NCBI GenBank assembly: GCA_041751095.1
Contig: JBGSYC010000062.1
Coordinates: forward strand, 24,612 to 88,611
Length of the DNA stretch: 64,000 bases
Reading direction: 5' to 3'
DNA from: JADCRZ01 sp041751095
Lineage (GTDB): Bacteria; Bacteroidota; Bacteroidia; Chitinophagales; Chitinophagaceae
In this document: one piece after another, positions 18,154 to 27,519 of the stretch
Layout of the letters: every line of letters starts with the position of its first letter
Numbering within the stretch: the stretch's first letter is position 1
Translations under genes and position numbers: made by a program
The notes under the pieces: model-generated
Databases searched by the model: none
Told to the model about the DNA's origin: nothing
What the model saw: only the letters and a program-made list of their open reading frames with translations

Positions 18154-18693
18154 CTATTCGATCTTATTAAAGATCTCAATAGGCGTAGCGCAGAAACTTA
18201 CACGGTCTTCCCAGGGTTCATATAAAAACCCCTCCTTCTCCATAAGCTTAATGTGCAAAAAAAGGTTATTGTAAAAGCCGCCGGTATTAAGGAAATATAT
18301 TTTTTTGTCATGGATCTTTAGCTGGTTCCAGGTAAGCATTTCGAATAGTTCATCCAGCGTCCCTATTCCTCCGGGGAGGATGATGGCTGCATCGCACATA
18401 TCGTACATTAGTTTTTTGCGCGAGTGCATATCCGGAACAACAGCAAGCTCCGTTAATCCGTCATGCTGGTGTTCCCAATCCACAAGGATCTTGGGAATGA
18501 TGCCCATAACGGTTCCTTTATACTGGATGACGGAATTGGCAATGATACCCATGAGCCCTTTACGGCCGCCTCCATAAACCAGCCTGATATTTAGTACCGC
18601 GAGTAACCGGCCCAACTCGGCAGCGTGCTGGGAAAACAAGGGATTATTCCCGTTGCGGGAACCACAGAAAACAGCTACCGATTCAATTTTCAT
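18154..18693 (-). CDS. LOG-family (TIGR00730) nucleoside-monophosphate phosphoribohydrolase-like protein
   Basis: A 179-residue Rossmann-fold protein with the LOG signature: VYGGGRKGLMG near residue 40 and PGGIGTLDELFE near residue 106 (the PGGxGTxxE motif that binds the nucleotide and carries the catalytic Glu). The family cleaves cytokinin riboside monophosphates, or more generally AMP-like substrates, to the free base and ribose 5-phosphate. It stands alone, convergent with the barrel gene. In bacteria outside plants the true substrate is often unclear. Confidence 0.9.
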   Translation of the reverse strand: MKIESVAVFCGSRNGNNPLFSQHAAELGRLLAVLNIRLVYGGGRKGLMGIIANSVIQYKGTVMGIIPKILVDWEHQHDGLTELAVVPDMHSRKKLMYDMCDAAIILPGGIGTLDELFEMLTWNQLKIHDKKIYFLNTGGFYNNLFLHIKLMEKEGFLYEPWEDRVSFCATPIEIFNKIE

Positions 18694-18827
18694 AAGTACT
18701 CATTTTCTAACAGCAAGGTCTGGAACAGACAGATCCTTACAGACTTACCAGAACCTTGTCGACAAATTTGAGGAAAGTTTTTCTACCTTCAGCAGGAATT
18801 ATATTTTTAATGATCAAATACGACTGA

Positions 18828-20300
18828 ATGTCTCCTGCTTTGTTGTTTTCGTTTGTAATTGCCTATTTTCTGATCTTACTCGCAGTGGCTTATTATACAT
18901 CCCGGAAAGCAACAAACGAAACCTTTTTTATCGGGAACAAAAGTTCTAACTGGATGCTCGTTGCCTTTGGAATGATCGGCACATCTCTTTCCGGGGTAAC
19001 CTTTGTGTCGGTGCCTGGCACGGTAGGAGCCAAAGCCTTTGGTTATTTCCAGGTAGTCATTGGTTACTTTTTCGGGTACCTGGTGATAGCTTATGTGCTG
19101 TTGCCATTGTACTACAGGTTAAACCTGACTTCAATATATAATTACCTGAACCAGCGTTTTGGCAATACCGCCTACAAAACAGGAGCGTCTTTCTTTATTG
19201 CGTCACGCGTATTGGGCGCTACCGCAAGATTATACCTTGTTATCAACGTTTTGCAGATTTTCATTCTCGATGCAATGAACATCCCTTTCATTGCCACCAC
19301 TTTCATTATTCTATTGATGATATTGCTGTACACTTTTAAGGGAGGAGTAAAAACCATTGTCTGGACGGATACGCTTCAAACCACCGGGATGCTTGTAGGC
19401 CTTGTCGTATGCATTGTTTATATCATGAACTCATTTGGATTTTCCCTTTCACAGACCATGCATGAGTTGGAAATCAGGTCGTTTACCAGGGTCTTTAACT
19501 ATGATGTAAACAGCAGGGACTTCTTTATCAAACAGATAATTGGTGGCGCCTTTATAACCATTGCTATGACCGGGTTAGACCAGGAGATGATGCAAAAGAA
19601 CATCAGCGTAAAAAATCTTAAAGATTCACAAAAAAACATGATCACGTTTAGTATCATCATGGTGGTGGTTAACTTTATGTTCCTTTTGTTGGGCGGGCTT
19701 CTTTACCTGTTTGCAGAACAAAATGCCGTGTCAATTAAAGGAGACGACCTTTTCCCTGCTTTGGCAATGAATCACCTTCCCCCTTATATTTCGATTATAT
19801 TTATTCTGGGGTTGATCTCCGCCTTATTCCCCAGTGCTGACGGGGCTATTACCGCACTGACATCTTCTTTCTGTATTGATATCCTGGGTTTAAAAAGCCG
19901 TACAGACCTTACAGAGAAGCAGCGCACCCGCACCCGCATGGCCGTTCACCTTACCTTTGCCGTTGTATTCCTTATGTGCGTAATGGTCTTTAAATGGATT
20001 AATAATAAATCAATCATTGATGTTATTTTAAAGGTGGCGGGCTATACCTATGGGCCGCTGTTGGGCTTGTTTTCCTTTGGGATCATCACCCGGAGGCGGC
20101 TGGGTAATGATGCCGCCGTACCGTTTGTTTGCTTGTCGTCTATTCTCGTATGCTATATACTCGACAGTTATGCCGCTAAATGGTTAGGAGGTTTTCAGAT
20201 CGGTATAGAATTACTAATTTTAAATGGATTAATTACTTTTGCGGGCCTGATGATTGTTTCGAAGAGGCCCGGTTTGCAGGATGCCGTCGCGAAACTATAA
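18828..20300 (+). CDS. sodium:solute symporter (SSS family)
   Basis: A 490-residue membrane protein with about 13 transmembrane helices and the LeuT-like SSS fold. Helix 1 region ATNETFFIGNKSSNWMLVAFGMIGTSLSGVTF and the later block FPSADGAITALTSSF are typical of Na+-coupled transporters in Bacteroidota. Substrate specificity (sugar, amino acid or organic acid) cannot be told. It stands alone, with a repeat-containing gap behind it. Confidence 0.92.
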   Translation: MSPALLFSFVIAYFLILLAVAYYTSRKATNETFFIGNKSSNWMLVAFGMIGTSLSGVTFVSVPGTVGAKAFGYFQVVIGYFFGYLVIAYVLLPLYYRLNLTSIYNYLNQRFGNTAYKTGASFFIASRVLGATARLYLVINVLQIFILDAMNIPFIATTFIILLMILLYTFKGGVKTIVWTDTLQTTGMLVGLVVCIVYIMNSFGFSLSQTMHELEIRSFTRVFNYDVNSRDFFIKQIIGGAFITIAMTGLDQEMMQKNISVKNLKDSQKNMITFSIIMVVVNFMFLLLGGLLYLFAEQNAVSIKGDDLFPALAMNHLPPYISIIFILGLISALFPSADGAITALTSSFCIDILGLKSRTDLTEKQRTRTRMAVHLTFAVVFLMCVMVFKWINNKSIIDVILKVAGYTYGPLLGLFSFGIITRRRLGNDAAVPFVCLSSILVCYILDSYAAKWLGGFQIGIELLILNGLITFAGLMIVSKRPGLQDAVAKL

Positions 20301-20426
20301 TCCGTATTGGAAATATGTTGCTGTTCTGCGTTAGCTAACATTGATCTTGCGGACGAAATAAGCTTTCCGCAGATTATCGGTGGTAGCAGCAATAGCCGTA
20401 GGGGAATATAACGCCCGTAAATTTTG

Positions 20427-20570
20427 TATCATGTTCCCGGGAGAAAGTAAACAAGTCATGCTGAAAGCTTTACTGGTGGCCATTGGGGATATCCTGCCGG
20501 GAAGGGTGGGCGTGGGTAGGCCTGGAAATCTGCATCTTGTTCATTTAGCCGGACAATAGTCATTTTTTAT
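20427..20570. repeat. short repeat element sharing both ends with the 60.3-60.7 kb element
   Basis: This stretch in the gap after the symporter begins with sequence like TGTTCCCGGGAGAAAG, then TAAACAAGTCA, and ends TTTAGCCGGACAATA at 20544-20558. The element at 60288-60721 has the same two ends (TGTCCGGAAAAAG, TAAACAAATCA ... TTTAGTCGGACAATA) in the same orientation. The middle parts differ. It looks like an internally deleted, partly eroded copy of the same family. The whole 282-base gap 20301-20582 holds no convincing gene. Confidence 0.55.
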
Positions 20571-20582
20571 ATTTACATCTAC

Positions 20583-21227
20583 ATGGAACCAGAGTTGATA
20601 AATCCCCGGGCTCACGCTTATGCAGAGCGCTTTTCTTCCCCGGAAGATGATGTTCTAAGACAGGTTTCATTGGAAACACAACGTTCGCACCCGCATGCTC
20701 ACATGCTTAGCGGTCATTTACAAGGCAGGTTTCTCCAATTTATCAGCGAGATGATGCATCCCCTGAACATCCTGGAAATCGGCACGTTCACCGGGTATAG
20801 TGGAATTTGCCTCGCGCGGGGCTTACAACCTTCCGGCAAACTCCACACAATAGAACTCAGAGAGGATGATGCCAGGACAGCCACAAAAAATTTTAACCTT
20901 GCCGGTATGCAGGATAGAATAATTTTATACCCCGGAAATGCGTTAGATATCATACCGGGCCTGAATTATCCCTGGGATCTGGTGTTTATCGATGCTGATA
21001 AACCTGCATATCTTGATTATTACCGGTTAGTGCTGAACAACCTCAGAAAAGGAGGAATTATACTGGCAGACAATGTGTTGTTCCACGGAGAGGTGCTGGA
21101 TGAAGAGATAACAGGTAAAAATGCCACGGCCATTCATGAATTTAACGAATACGTGCGGAAAGACGAAAGGGTATCAAAAATAATGATGACGATCAGAGAT
21201 GGGTTGTCAATAATCATTAAAAATTAA
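20583..21227 (+). CDS. SAM-dependent O-methyltransferase (COMT/CCoAOMT-like)
   Basis: Class I methyltransferase of 214 residues, of the family of mammalian COMT and plant caffeoyl-CoA methyltransferases. Motif I is LEIGTFTGYSGICLA (about 62-76), followed by the acidic strand HTIELRED, FIDADKPAYLDYY (metal-binding Asp) and LADNVLFHG (second metal site). These enzymes methylate catechol-type hydroxyls with Mg2+. The substrate is unknown here. The glucosaminidase gene starts 15 bases downstream, so the two may share a transcript. Confidence 0.92.
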   Translation: MEPELINPRAHAYAERFSSPEDDVLRQVSLETQRSHPHAHMLSGHLQGRFLQFISEMMHPLNILEIGTFTGYSGICLARGLQPSGKLHTIELREDDARTATKNFNLAGMQDRIILYPGNALDIIPGLNYPWDLVFIDADKPAYLDYYRLVLNNLRKGGIILADNVLFHGEVLDEEITGKNATAIHEFNEYVRKDERVSKIMMTIRDGLSIIIKN

Positions 21228-21242
21228 ATCCTTGATTTACTT

Positions 21243-22517
21243 ATGCAAACCAAGTTTCTTATCATTTTAGCAGGTTTTTCAATGTGGGGATGTACGCTGT
21301 TCGCCCAGAAAGCGGATGATGTTTTGGCATATATTTCCACTTATAAGGAATTTGCCATCAGCGAAATGAAGCGTACCGGAATTCCTGCTGCTATCAAGCT
21401 TGCACAGGGCATTCACGAAACGGAAGCAGGTAAAAGCGATTTGGTAAGAAGATCGAACAACCATTTCGGTATCAAGTGCAAATCATCATGGGCCGGGGAA
21501 AAAGTTTTCCATGACGACGATGCAAGGGGTGAATGTTTCAGGAGTTATGGAAAGCCGGAAGATTCCTATATGGACCATTCGGATTTTTTGAAAGGCAGCT
21601 CCCGCTATTCGTTTCTCTTCAACCTCGATCCTACCGACTATGAAGGTTGGGCTTATGGCTTAAAGAAAGCAGGTTATGCTACGAACATCCGCTATTCGCA
21701 GGTGCTGATAAAAATCATCAATACGTATAACCTCCAGGATTATACGCTCATAGCCATGGGGAAAATGAAGGAGGGGGATCACACATGGGCATTGAATAAA
21801 AGCGGCCTTCAGCCTAAACCCGTCATTACTGAAGTAAAAAAAGAAGAGCCCGCCAGGGAGATTCTCGTTAGGCCAACTTACCCGGCCGGCGAATTTGTGA
21901 TTAATAACACAAGAGTCGTTTATGCCGAACCCAACAAATCCTGGCTGTCTCTTGCAGAGCAATATAAAATACCATTAACCCGGTTATGGGACTTTAATGA
22001 CCTCGAAGAAGATGATGATATATTACACGAGGGACAACTGGTTTATCTCCAGCGCAAGCGCAAGGTTGGATCAGCCGAATTTCACATTCTGCGGGATAAT
22101 GAAACCTTATATGATGTTTGCCAGACACAAGGCATTCGTTTTGAAAGTTTACTGGAACTTAACCATTTAAAGGACAATATGAAGCCATTGGCCGGGGAAA
22201 GGTTAAATTTGCAATATTTGGCTTTTAACAGGCCGGCGCTGGAAACTCCTCAAAGAAATAAAGCGGTATCCGATAACGGATCAGCACAGGATTTTTCGGT
22301 TCCTGCACTGCAACAAAGGAATGCCGGGCAAAATATGATGATCACCACAGGCAATACGGCTAAGCCGGAAAGTCTCAGTCATCTCGTTTCTTCAAAAGAA
22401 ACGTTATACAGCATCTCCAGGAAGTATGGCGTTGAACCGCAAAAGATTATGGAGTGGAATAATTTAGATAACATGGCCGTGAAAATCGGCCAGTCCCTGG
22501 TCATTCATCAAAGATAG
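21243..22517 (+). CDS. secreted glucosaminidase-domain protein with LysM repeats
   Basis: Peptidoglycan hydrolase of 424 residues. It has a signal peptide (1-21, ending LFAQ), then a mannosyl-glycoprotein endo-beta-N-acetylglucosaminidase-like domain (about 30-165: AIKLAQGIHETEAGKSDL, with the catalytic Glu, and NNHFGIKCK). Three LysM-like segments follow (about 220-270, 278-325 and 380-424; the last, SSKETLYSISRKYGV ... KIGQSLVIH, is clearest). LysM modules bind the glycan strand. Likely a role in cell-wall turnover or cell separation. Confidence 0.92.
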   Translation: MQTKFLIILAGFSMWGCTLFAQKADDVLAYISTYKEFAISEMKRTGIPAAIKLAQGIHETEAGKSDLVRRSNNHFGIKCKSSWAGEKVFHDDDARGECFRSYGKPEDSYMDHSDFLKGSSRYSFLFNLDPTDYEGWAYGLKKAGYATNIRYSQVLIKIINTYNLQDYTLIAMGKMKEGDHTWALNKSGLQPKPVITEVKKEEPAREILVRPTYPAGEFVINNTRVVYAEPNKSWLSLAEQYKIPLTRLWDFNDLEEDDDILHEGQLVYLQRKRKVGSAEFHILRDNETLYDVCQTQGIRFESLLELNHLKDNMKPLAGERLNLQYLAFNRPALETPQRNKAVSDNGSAQDFSVPALQQRNAGQNMMITTGNTAKPESLSHLVSSKETLYSISRKYGVEPQKIMEWNNLDNMAVKIGQSLVIHQR

Positions 22518-22582
22518 CCCCGGGTTAGTGGTAAGGGCAGCCGCTATTGTGTCATAAAGTCCTCTGTTTTGTTGAAATCAGC

Positions 22583-22590
22583 TACTTTTG
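22583..22590 (+). promoter_or_regulatory. -7 promoter element TAnnTTTG of hpt
   Basis: TACTTTTG matches the Bacteroidota -7 consensus and ends six bases before the hpt ATG, predicting an almost leaderless mRNA. I do not see a well-spaced -33 TTTG. Confidence 0.55.
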
Positions 22591-22596
22591 CCTCAA

Positions 22597-23133
22597 ATGG
22601 CTAATATACAGGTTCATGACAAAACTTTTCAACCATATATAAGCGCAGATGATATCGGTAAAAAAGTTTTTAATATAGCTGAAACCTTAAATAAGGAGTA
22701 TAAGGAAAGGAGACCTTTGTTTATTTCTATTCTTAACGGCTCTTTCATGTTTGCCGCGGATTTATTCAAGCAGATCAAAGTTGACGCGGAAATATGTTTT
22801 ATTAAACTTGCATCATACAAAGGAACCAAATCGTCAGGGCAGGTAATTACTGCTATCGGCCTGGATATGGACCTTTTCAATCGTCATATTATAATCGTTG
22901 AAGACATCGTAGATACAGGTAACACTTTGCACCAGTTTCTGCCTCAATTAAAGAACCAGCAGCCGGCATCTTTAAAAATTGCTTCTTTGCTGCACAAACC
23001 AGAGGCAATCATATACGCCATCCATATAGATTACCTGGGCTTTTCGATCCCCAATAAATTTGTTGTAGGATATGGTCTGGATTATAACGGGTTGGGAAGG
23101 AATTTAGGTGAGATATATCAGTTGGTGGAGTAA
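22597..23133 (+). CDS. hpt: hypoxanthine phosphoribosyltransferase
   Basis: Purine salvage enzyme joining hypoxanthine or guanine to PRPP, 178 residues. The PRPP-binding motif is VEDIVDTGNTL near residue 100; other family blocks are ILNGSFMFAADL and ASYKGTKSSGQV (flexible catalytic loop). I chose ATG 22597 over a TTG nine bases earlier, because a TAnnTTTG promoter element ends at 22590 and transcription would start at about the ATG. The gene stands alone. Confidence 0.94.
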   Translation: MANIQVHDKTFQPYISADDIGKKVFNIAETLNKEYKERRPLFISILNGSFMFAADLFKQIKVDAEICFIKLASYKGTKSSGQVITAIGLDMDLFNRHIIIVEDIVDTGNTLHQFLPQLKNQQPASLKIASLLHKPEAIIYAIHIDYLGFSIPNKFVVGYGLDYNGLGRNLGEIYQLVE

Positions 23134-23224
23134 CCTTTTGTAACGATTTTACGGCGTTCGCTCCTTAACTTTTCCTGCATGCAGCAGAAATAAAAGCCAG
23201 GTTGCCTTCGCAATAGACGATATC

Positions 23225-24997
23225 ATGCATATTCCATTGAAGCTTCTGTGTTCCATATTGATTTTGGTTGCCTGTAACTTCACGCTGTATTGCCAGTTTT
23301 ATTTGAAGGGCGAAGTAAAAGACGAGGCAAATAAACCCCTTTCAAACGTTAAAATTGTTCTCGGGTCTAACGGATATGTGTACTATACCGGAAGCCAGGG
23401 TAGTTTCGGGATCATGTCGGGAAGCACTTCTGACTCCGCAACTTTTCTGTTGGATGGCTTCCAGGCTGTAACGGTAGAGCTGGCAAATAATAAATATGAA
23501 TATATCACCCTTAAGTTAATGCATGCCACGGGCAATATTCAAAAAAAGCGTCTGATCTCGTTCACGAAGGATATGAAACTTGGAGAAAAGCTGAACTGGT
23601 CGATTGGGGGAGAAACATATTCCAACCTGCTTGAAAATAACTTTGTTCCGGCACAGGAGTTTCCTGAAACCGGCTTTGCGATAAGCATAAACAAAGCTTC
23701 CTACAGTAATGTAAGGCGTTTTGTAAAAATAAACAGCACCGTACCTCCTGATGCAGTGAGGATTGAAGAGATGCTAAATTATTTTAATTTCGGGTACTTA
23801 AAACCGGAAAAGGACAGCGTATTTGGATTCAGCTCCTATCTTACAGGCTGTCCCTGGAACACCGGCAATCAGCTTTTATTTCTTAAACTTTGTGCCAGGC
23901 AGGTGAATATGGACGTAGTGCCTGCGAGCAACCTGGTGTTTCTGATCGATATTTCCGGCTCAATGGATATGCCCAACCGCCTGCCTTTGTTGAAGTCTGC
24001 TTTTAAATTACTGGTCAGCAACCTCCGGGAAAAGGATACGGTATCCATAGTTGTTTATGGAAGTACAGTAGGGGTTTGGATGCAACCTACCTCTGGAAAT
24101 GAAAAGCTTAAAATAGAAAAAGCTATAGAGGACTTAGCCCCGGGCGGCTCAACACCGGGCGCTTCAGGTATTACAGTAGCGTACGCCGTGGCCCAGTCAC
24201 AATTTATCCCGGGTGGCAATAACAGGATAATTCTTGCAACGGATGGCGACTTCAACGTGGGCCAGACTTCCGAAGAGCAACTGGAAAAAATGATTTCGCT
24301 TCACCGCCAGTCAGGCATTTATCTTACCTGCCTTGGAGTAGGCATGGGAAACTATAAAGATTCAAAACTTGAGGTGCTGGCGAAAAAAGGTAACGGAAAT
24401 TTTGCTTACCTCGACGATGAGAAGGAAGCGGAAAAGGTACTGGTGAAAGAATTTACCCAGACGCTATATACTGTTGCTGATGACGCTTTTCTTAACATCC
24501 GCTTCAATCCGGATATGGTTAAACAATACCGTTTGATAGGGTTTGATAACAAAGTAAATGCTGTGGTTGATTCATCAAGCGAACTGGAAGGTGGAGAGGT
24601 TGGGTCAGGACATACGTTACTGGCCATAATCGAGATTGAACCGGCAACCAATACCATAACGCCTGTTGCTTCCCTCAACACAAGAAATGTCGTCGCCGAC
24701 GTGAAGGTAAATTATAAACTTCCGAAAGATTCAACCGTGCACGAATCGGTTTACAAATGCCCGGGTACCTTTATATCCTTCGAAAACCTCGACAGCTGTT
24801 ACCGGTTTGCTTCGTCAGTTATCATGTTTGCTTCTCTATTAAAGAAATCAAAATATTTTAAATCAGTTTCCTGGAATACCACCATTGATCTGGCCAGCCA
24901 GTCCTATAGCGAAACAGATCCTCTGCAACGGGAATTTCTCGGGATTATCCAAAAAGCGAAAAGAATTTATTCAAAAGAAAGAAGAAGTAAGAGATAA
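23225..24997 (+). CDS. VWA-domain surface protein (YfbK-like) with N-terminal regulatory-like domain
   Basis: A 590-residue secreted or periplasmic protein with a signal peptide (1-24). It has a carboxypeptidase-regulatory-like beta domain (about 25-95: LKGEVKDEANKPLSNVKIV), the conserved segment that precedes the VWA domain in YfbK proteins (RRFVKINSTVPPDAVRIEEM), a von Willebrand A domain with MIDAS motif DISGS near residue 241, and a C-terminal DUF3520-like domain (about 410-580). The MIDAS site binds a divalent metal and mediates protein contacts. Partner and function are unknown. A second VWA gene follows on the same strand. Confidence 0.88.
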   Translation: MHIPLKLLCSILILVACNFTLYCQFYLKGEVKDEANKPLSNVKIVLGSNGYVYYTGSQGSFGIMSGSTSDSATFLLDGFQAVTVELANNKYEYITLKLMHATGNIQKKRLISFTKDMKLGEKLNWSIGGETYSNLLENNFVPAQEFPETGFAISINKASYSNVRRFVKINSTVPPDAVRIEEMLNYFNFGYLKPEKDSVFGFSSYLTGCPWNTGNQLLFLKLCARQVNMDVVPASNLVFLIDISGSMDMPNRLPLLKSAFKLLVSNLREKDTVSIVVYGSTVGVWMQPTSGNEKLKIEKAIEDLAPGGSTPGASGITVAYAVAQSQFIPGGNNRIILATDGDFNVGQTSEEQLEKMISLHRQSGIYLTCLGVGMGNYKDSKLEVLAKKGNGNFAYLDDEKEAEKVLVKEFTQTLYTVADDAFLNIRFNPDMVKQYRLIGFDNKVNAVVDSSSELEGGEVGSGHTLLAIIEIEPATNTITPVASLNTRNVVADVKVNYKLPKDSTVHESVYKCPGTFISFENLDSCYRFASSVIMFASLLKKSKYFKSVSWNTTIDLASQSYSETDPLQREFLGIIQKAKRIYSKERRSKR

Positions 24998-25273
24998 GTC
25001 TCCATGTCTTTAATCAAAGCGTTATTGTTAAGGCGGAACGCCTGCTGGAAATTTGCTAAAGGTCTTTTTGCCAGGGAGGAATTTATGGTTGTCGATTCTT
25101 CACTGTATGCCATTATTTGGCACTTGTATTGATACCTGATGGTGACTTGGGATATATCCTGTTTTAAGCACCCCGTTCAGCCAATAATAATTTGCTTTGG
25201 TGCTGTATCCGGGTATGAAGGGAACCATGGCAGCGTAAATTGTGCGATAATAAATTTAATTAAAGTAAGCGCC

Positions 25274-26278
25274 TTGTTATACGAATGGCTTCAAAATATT
25301 GAATTTGCAAATCCAATATTTTTTTTACTGTCACTGCTGATACCTGTATTGATTGCATGGTATGCTATAAAGAATAACAAAAACCAGCCTTCGTTCGTTG
25401 TTTCTTCCCTCAATCAATTCCCGCAACGCCGGAGCTGGAAAAATGTGCTCAGTCATGTTCCTTTTATATTGCGGTTATTATGCATCAGCTGTATTATTGT
25501 TGCGCTGGCCAGGCCGCAGATACGGAATGATGAAGAGTTGGTGAAAGGTGAAGGAGTAGACATCGTTTTATGTATCGATGTAAGTGGCAGCATGCTTGCC
25601 CAGGATTTAAGTCCGAACAGAATAGAGGCCGCCAAAGACGTAGCCGCCAATTTCGTAGACAACCGCCCGACAGACAGGATCAGCCTTGTCATTTTTTCAG
25701 GAGAAAGTTTTACGTTGTGTCCGCTGACCACCGACCGTGAACTCTTAAAATCGCAGATATACAACATTAAGAGCGGTTCGCTGGAAGACGGCACAGCCAT
25801 AGGAATGGGACTGGCAACAAGCGTTGAGAGGCTCCGGGCCTCAAAGGTCAAAAGCAGAATTATCATCCTGCTGACGGACGGCGAGAATAACGGCGGTTTT
25901 ATCGATCCAAATACAGCAAAGGAAATCGCTAAGTCGGTAGGAGTAAAAGTTTATACTATCGGGGTGGGAACAGAAGGAACGGCTCCCGTGCCCGTTCAGA
26001 CACCCGGAGGTGTTATCATGCAGAAAGAGCTTGTAAATATCGATGAAAACCTCATGAAACAGATTGCCAGTGAAACCGGCGGCAAATATTTCCGTGCTAA
26101 GGACAATGAAACGCTCCGGAATATTTATGCCGAGATAGATAAACTGGAAAAGTCGAAGATCGAAGTTTCAGCCATCCACCGTTTCAGCGAAAAATTTTTT
26201 CCTTTTGCACTTGCCGCTTCCGTTTTCCTCTTTCTCGAATACCTCCTTAGATACACTTACCTGAAAAAGTTCCCTTAA
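25274..26278 (+). CDS. BatA-like VWA-domain membrane protein
   Basis: Inner-membrane protein of 334 residues. The opening LQNIEFANPIFFLLSLLIPVLIAWY is the first BatA helix, a second helix lies near residues 52-72, the VWA domain carries MIDAS CIDVSGSMLAQDLSP near residue 100, and a last helix is at 305-328. I chose the TTG at 25274 because it gives the usual BatA start (about 330 residues); a frame from 25139 would add 45 residues without family character. Usually batA sits in a moxR-bat operon linked to aerotolerance; no moxR, batB or batD is nearby. Its TAA overlaps the TAA of the convergent dnaJ gene. Confidence 0.85.
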   Translation: MLYEWLQNIEFANPIFFLLSLLIPVLIAWYAIKNNKNQPSFVVSSLNQFPQRRSWKNVLSHVPFILRLLCISCIIVALARPQIRNDEELVKGEGVDIVLCIDVSGSMLAQDLSPNRIEAAKDVAANFVDNRPTDRISLVIFSGESFTLCPLTTDRELLKSQIYNIKSGSLEDGTAIGMGLATSVERLRASKVKSRIIILLTDGENNGGFIDPNTAKEIAKSVGVKVYTIGVGTEGTAPVPVQTPGGVIMQKELVNIDENLMKQIASETGGKYFRAKDNETLRNIYAEIDKLEKSKIEVSAIHRFSEKFFPFALAASVFLFLEYLLRYTYLKKFP

Positions 26279-27423
26279 GAAAACATCTCCCTGACCTTAT
26301 CGAAAAAGTTTTTCTCCGTTTTATCAGGGTTCGGTTTGAAATTGGGGGAATGATTCATTTTTTCTATCATCACTTTTTCTTCAGACGACAAAACCTGTGG
26401 CGTCCAGACATTTACGTGTATCAGCTGGTCACCTTTTTCGCTTGAATTTACAGAAGGGAACCCCTTTCCTTTCAAACGGAATATTTTCCCGCTTTGTGTA
26501 CCGGGGGGTATTTTGATCTTTGCCCGGCCGTCTATGGTAGGAACTTCAAGGTTTGTACCGAAAACCGCATCGGGGAAAGTTATATAAAGGTCATAGGCTA
26601 CATTCAAACCGTCGCGGTGCAGATCCGGGTGTTGTTCTTCTTCAATCAGGATGATCAGGTCTCCATTGCTTCCGCCTCTTTCACCGGCGTTTCCTTTCCC
26701 ACTCATGCTCAGTTGCATTCCTTCCTGCACACCGGCAGGTATATCGATGCTCACCGTTTCTTCACCATAAACCCTGCCTTCCCCTTTACAACTGTTGCAC
26801 TTTGCAGTGATCGTTGTTCCTTCCCCATTACAGGTAGGGCACGTGGTAACCGTTTGCATTTGCCCGAGGAAGGTATTTGTCACTTTTCTCACCTGGCCGC
26901 TGCCGTTGCAGGAATTACAGGTTTGCACACTTCCCTTATCTTTGGCGCCGCTGCCACCGCATGTGTTACACAACACATATTTTTTTACTTTAACGCTCTT
27001 ATTTACACCTTTAGAAATTTCTTCAAAACTTAACTTCAGCTTAATTCGCAGATTACTCCCTTTTATTCCATGGCTTCTGCCACCACCGCCTCTTGTACGC
27101 CCCCCGCCAAAAAAGCTTCCGAAAACGTCTTCGCCAAAAATGTCTCCAAACTGGCTGAAAATGTCTTCCATATTTCCACTTTGACCTCCACGGCCATTGC
27201 CAACGCTTGCATGACCAAACCTGTCATACTGCGCTCTTCTATCCGCATCACTGAGAATTTCATATGCTTCCGCTGCTTCCTTAAATCTATCTTCAGCGGA
27301 TTTATCTCCGGGGTTCCGGTCCGGATGATATTGCATCGCTACTTTGCGGTAAGCTTTTTTCACCTCATCTACCGAAGCACCTTTGTCTACTCCTAAAATT
27401 TCGTAATAATCTCTTTTTGACAT
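26275..27423 (-). CDS. dnaJ: chaperone DnaJ
   Basis: Co-chaperone that stimulates DnaK ATPase, 382 residues. J domain 1-70 with the HPD triad (YHPDRNPGD), a Gly/Phe-rich linker with GRGGQSG and FFGGGRTRGGGGR, four CxxCxGxG zinc repeats (CNTCGGSG, CNSCNGSG, CPTCNGEG, CNSCKGEG, about 150-215) and the C-terminal substrate domain. All parts are intact. grpE lies 96 bases upstream on the same strand, so they probably form a grpE-dnaJ unit driven by the grpE promoter. Confidence 0.97.
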   Translation of the reverse strand: MSKRDYYEILGVDKGASVDEVKKAYRKVAMQYHPDRNPGDKSAEDRFKEAAEAYEILSDADRRAQYDRFGHASVGNGRGGQSGNMEDIFSQFGDIFGEDVFGSFFGGGRTRGGGGRSHGIKGSNLRIKLKLSFEEISKGVNKSVKVKKYVLCNTCGGSGAKDKGSVQTCNSCNGSGQVRKVTNTFLGQMQTVTTCPTCNGEGTTITAKCNSCKGEGRVYGEETVSIDIPAGVQEGMQLSMSGKGNAGERGGSNGDLIILIEEEQHPDLHRDGLNVAYDLYITFPDAVFGTNLEVPTIDGRAKIKIPPGTQSGKIFRLKGKGFPSVNSSEKGDQLIHVNVWTPQVLSSEEKVMIEKMNHSPNFKPNPDKTEKNFFDKVREMFS

Positions 27424-27519
27424 ACACCAAACTCTTTAAACTATGCTGTTAATAGGATATCAGTCGCCCGCCACCTTCACAATTGTGTTCATCCCTCCTG
27501 CCTGACACCTGACTGCGGC

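Noticed and set aside
26494..27396. Long plus-strand open frames opposite dnaJ
   Set aside because: Shadow frames of the zinc-finger and Gly-rich region of dnaJ, with Cys/Pro-rich nonsense composition.
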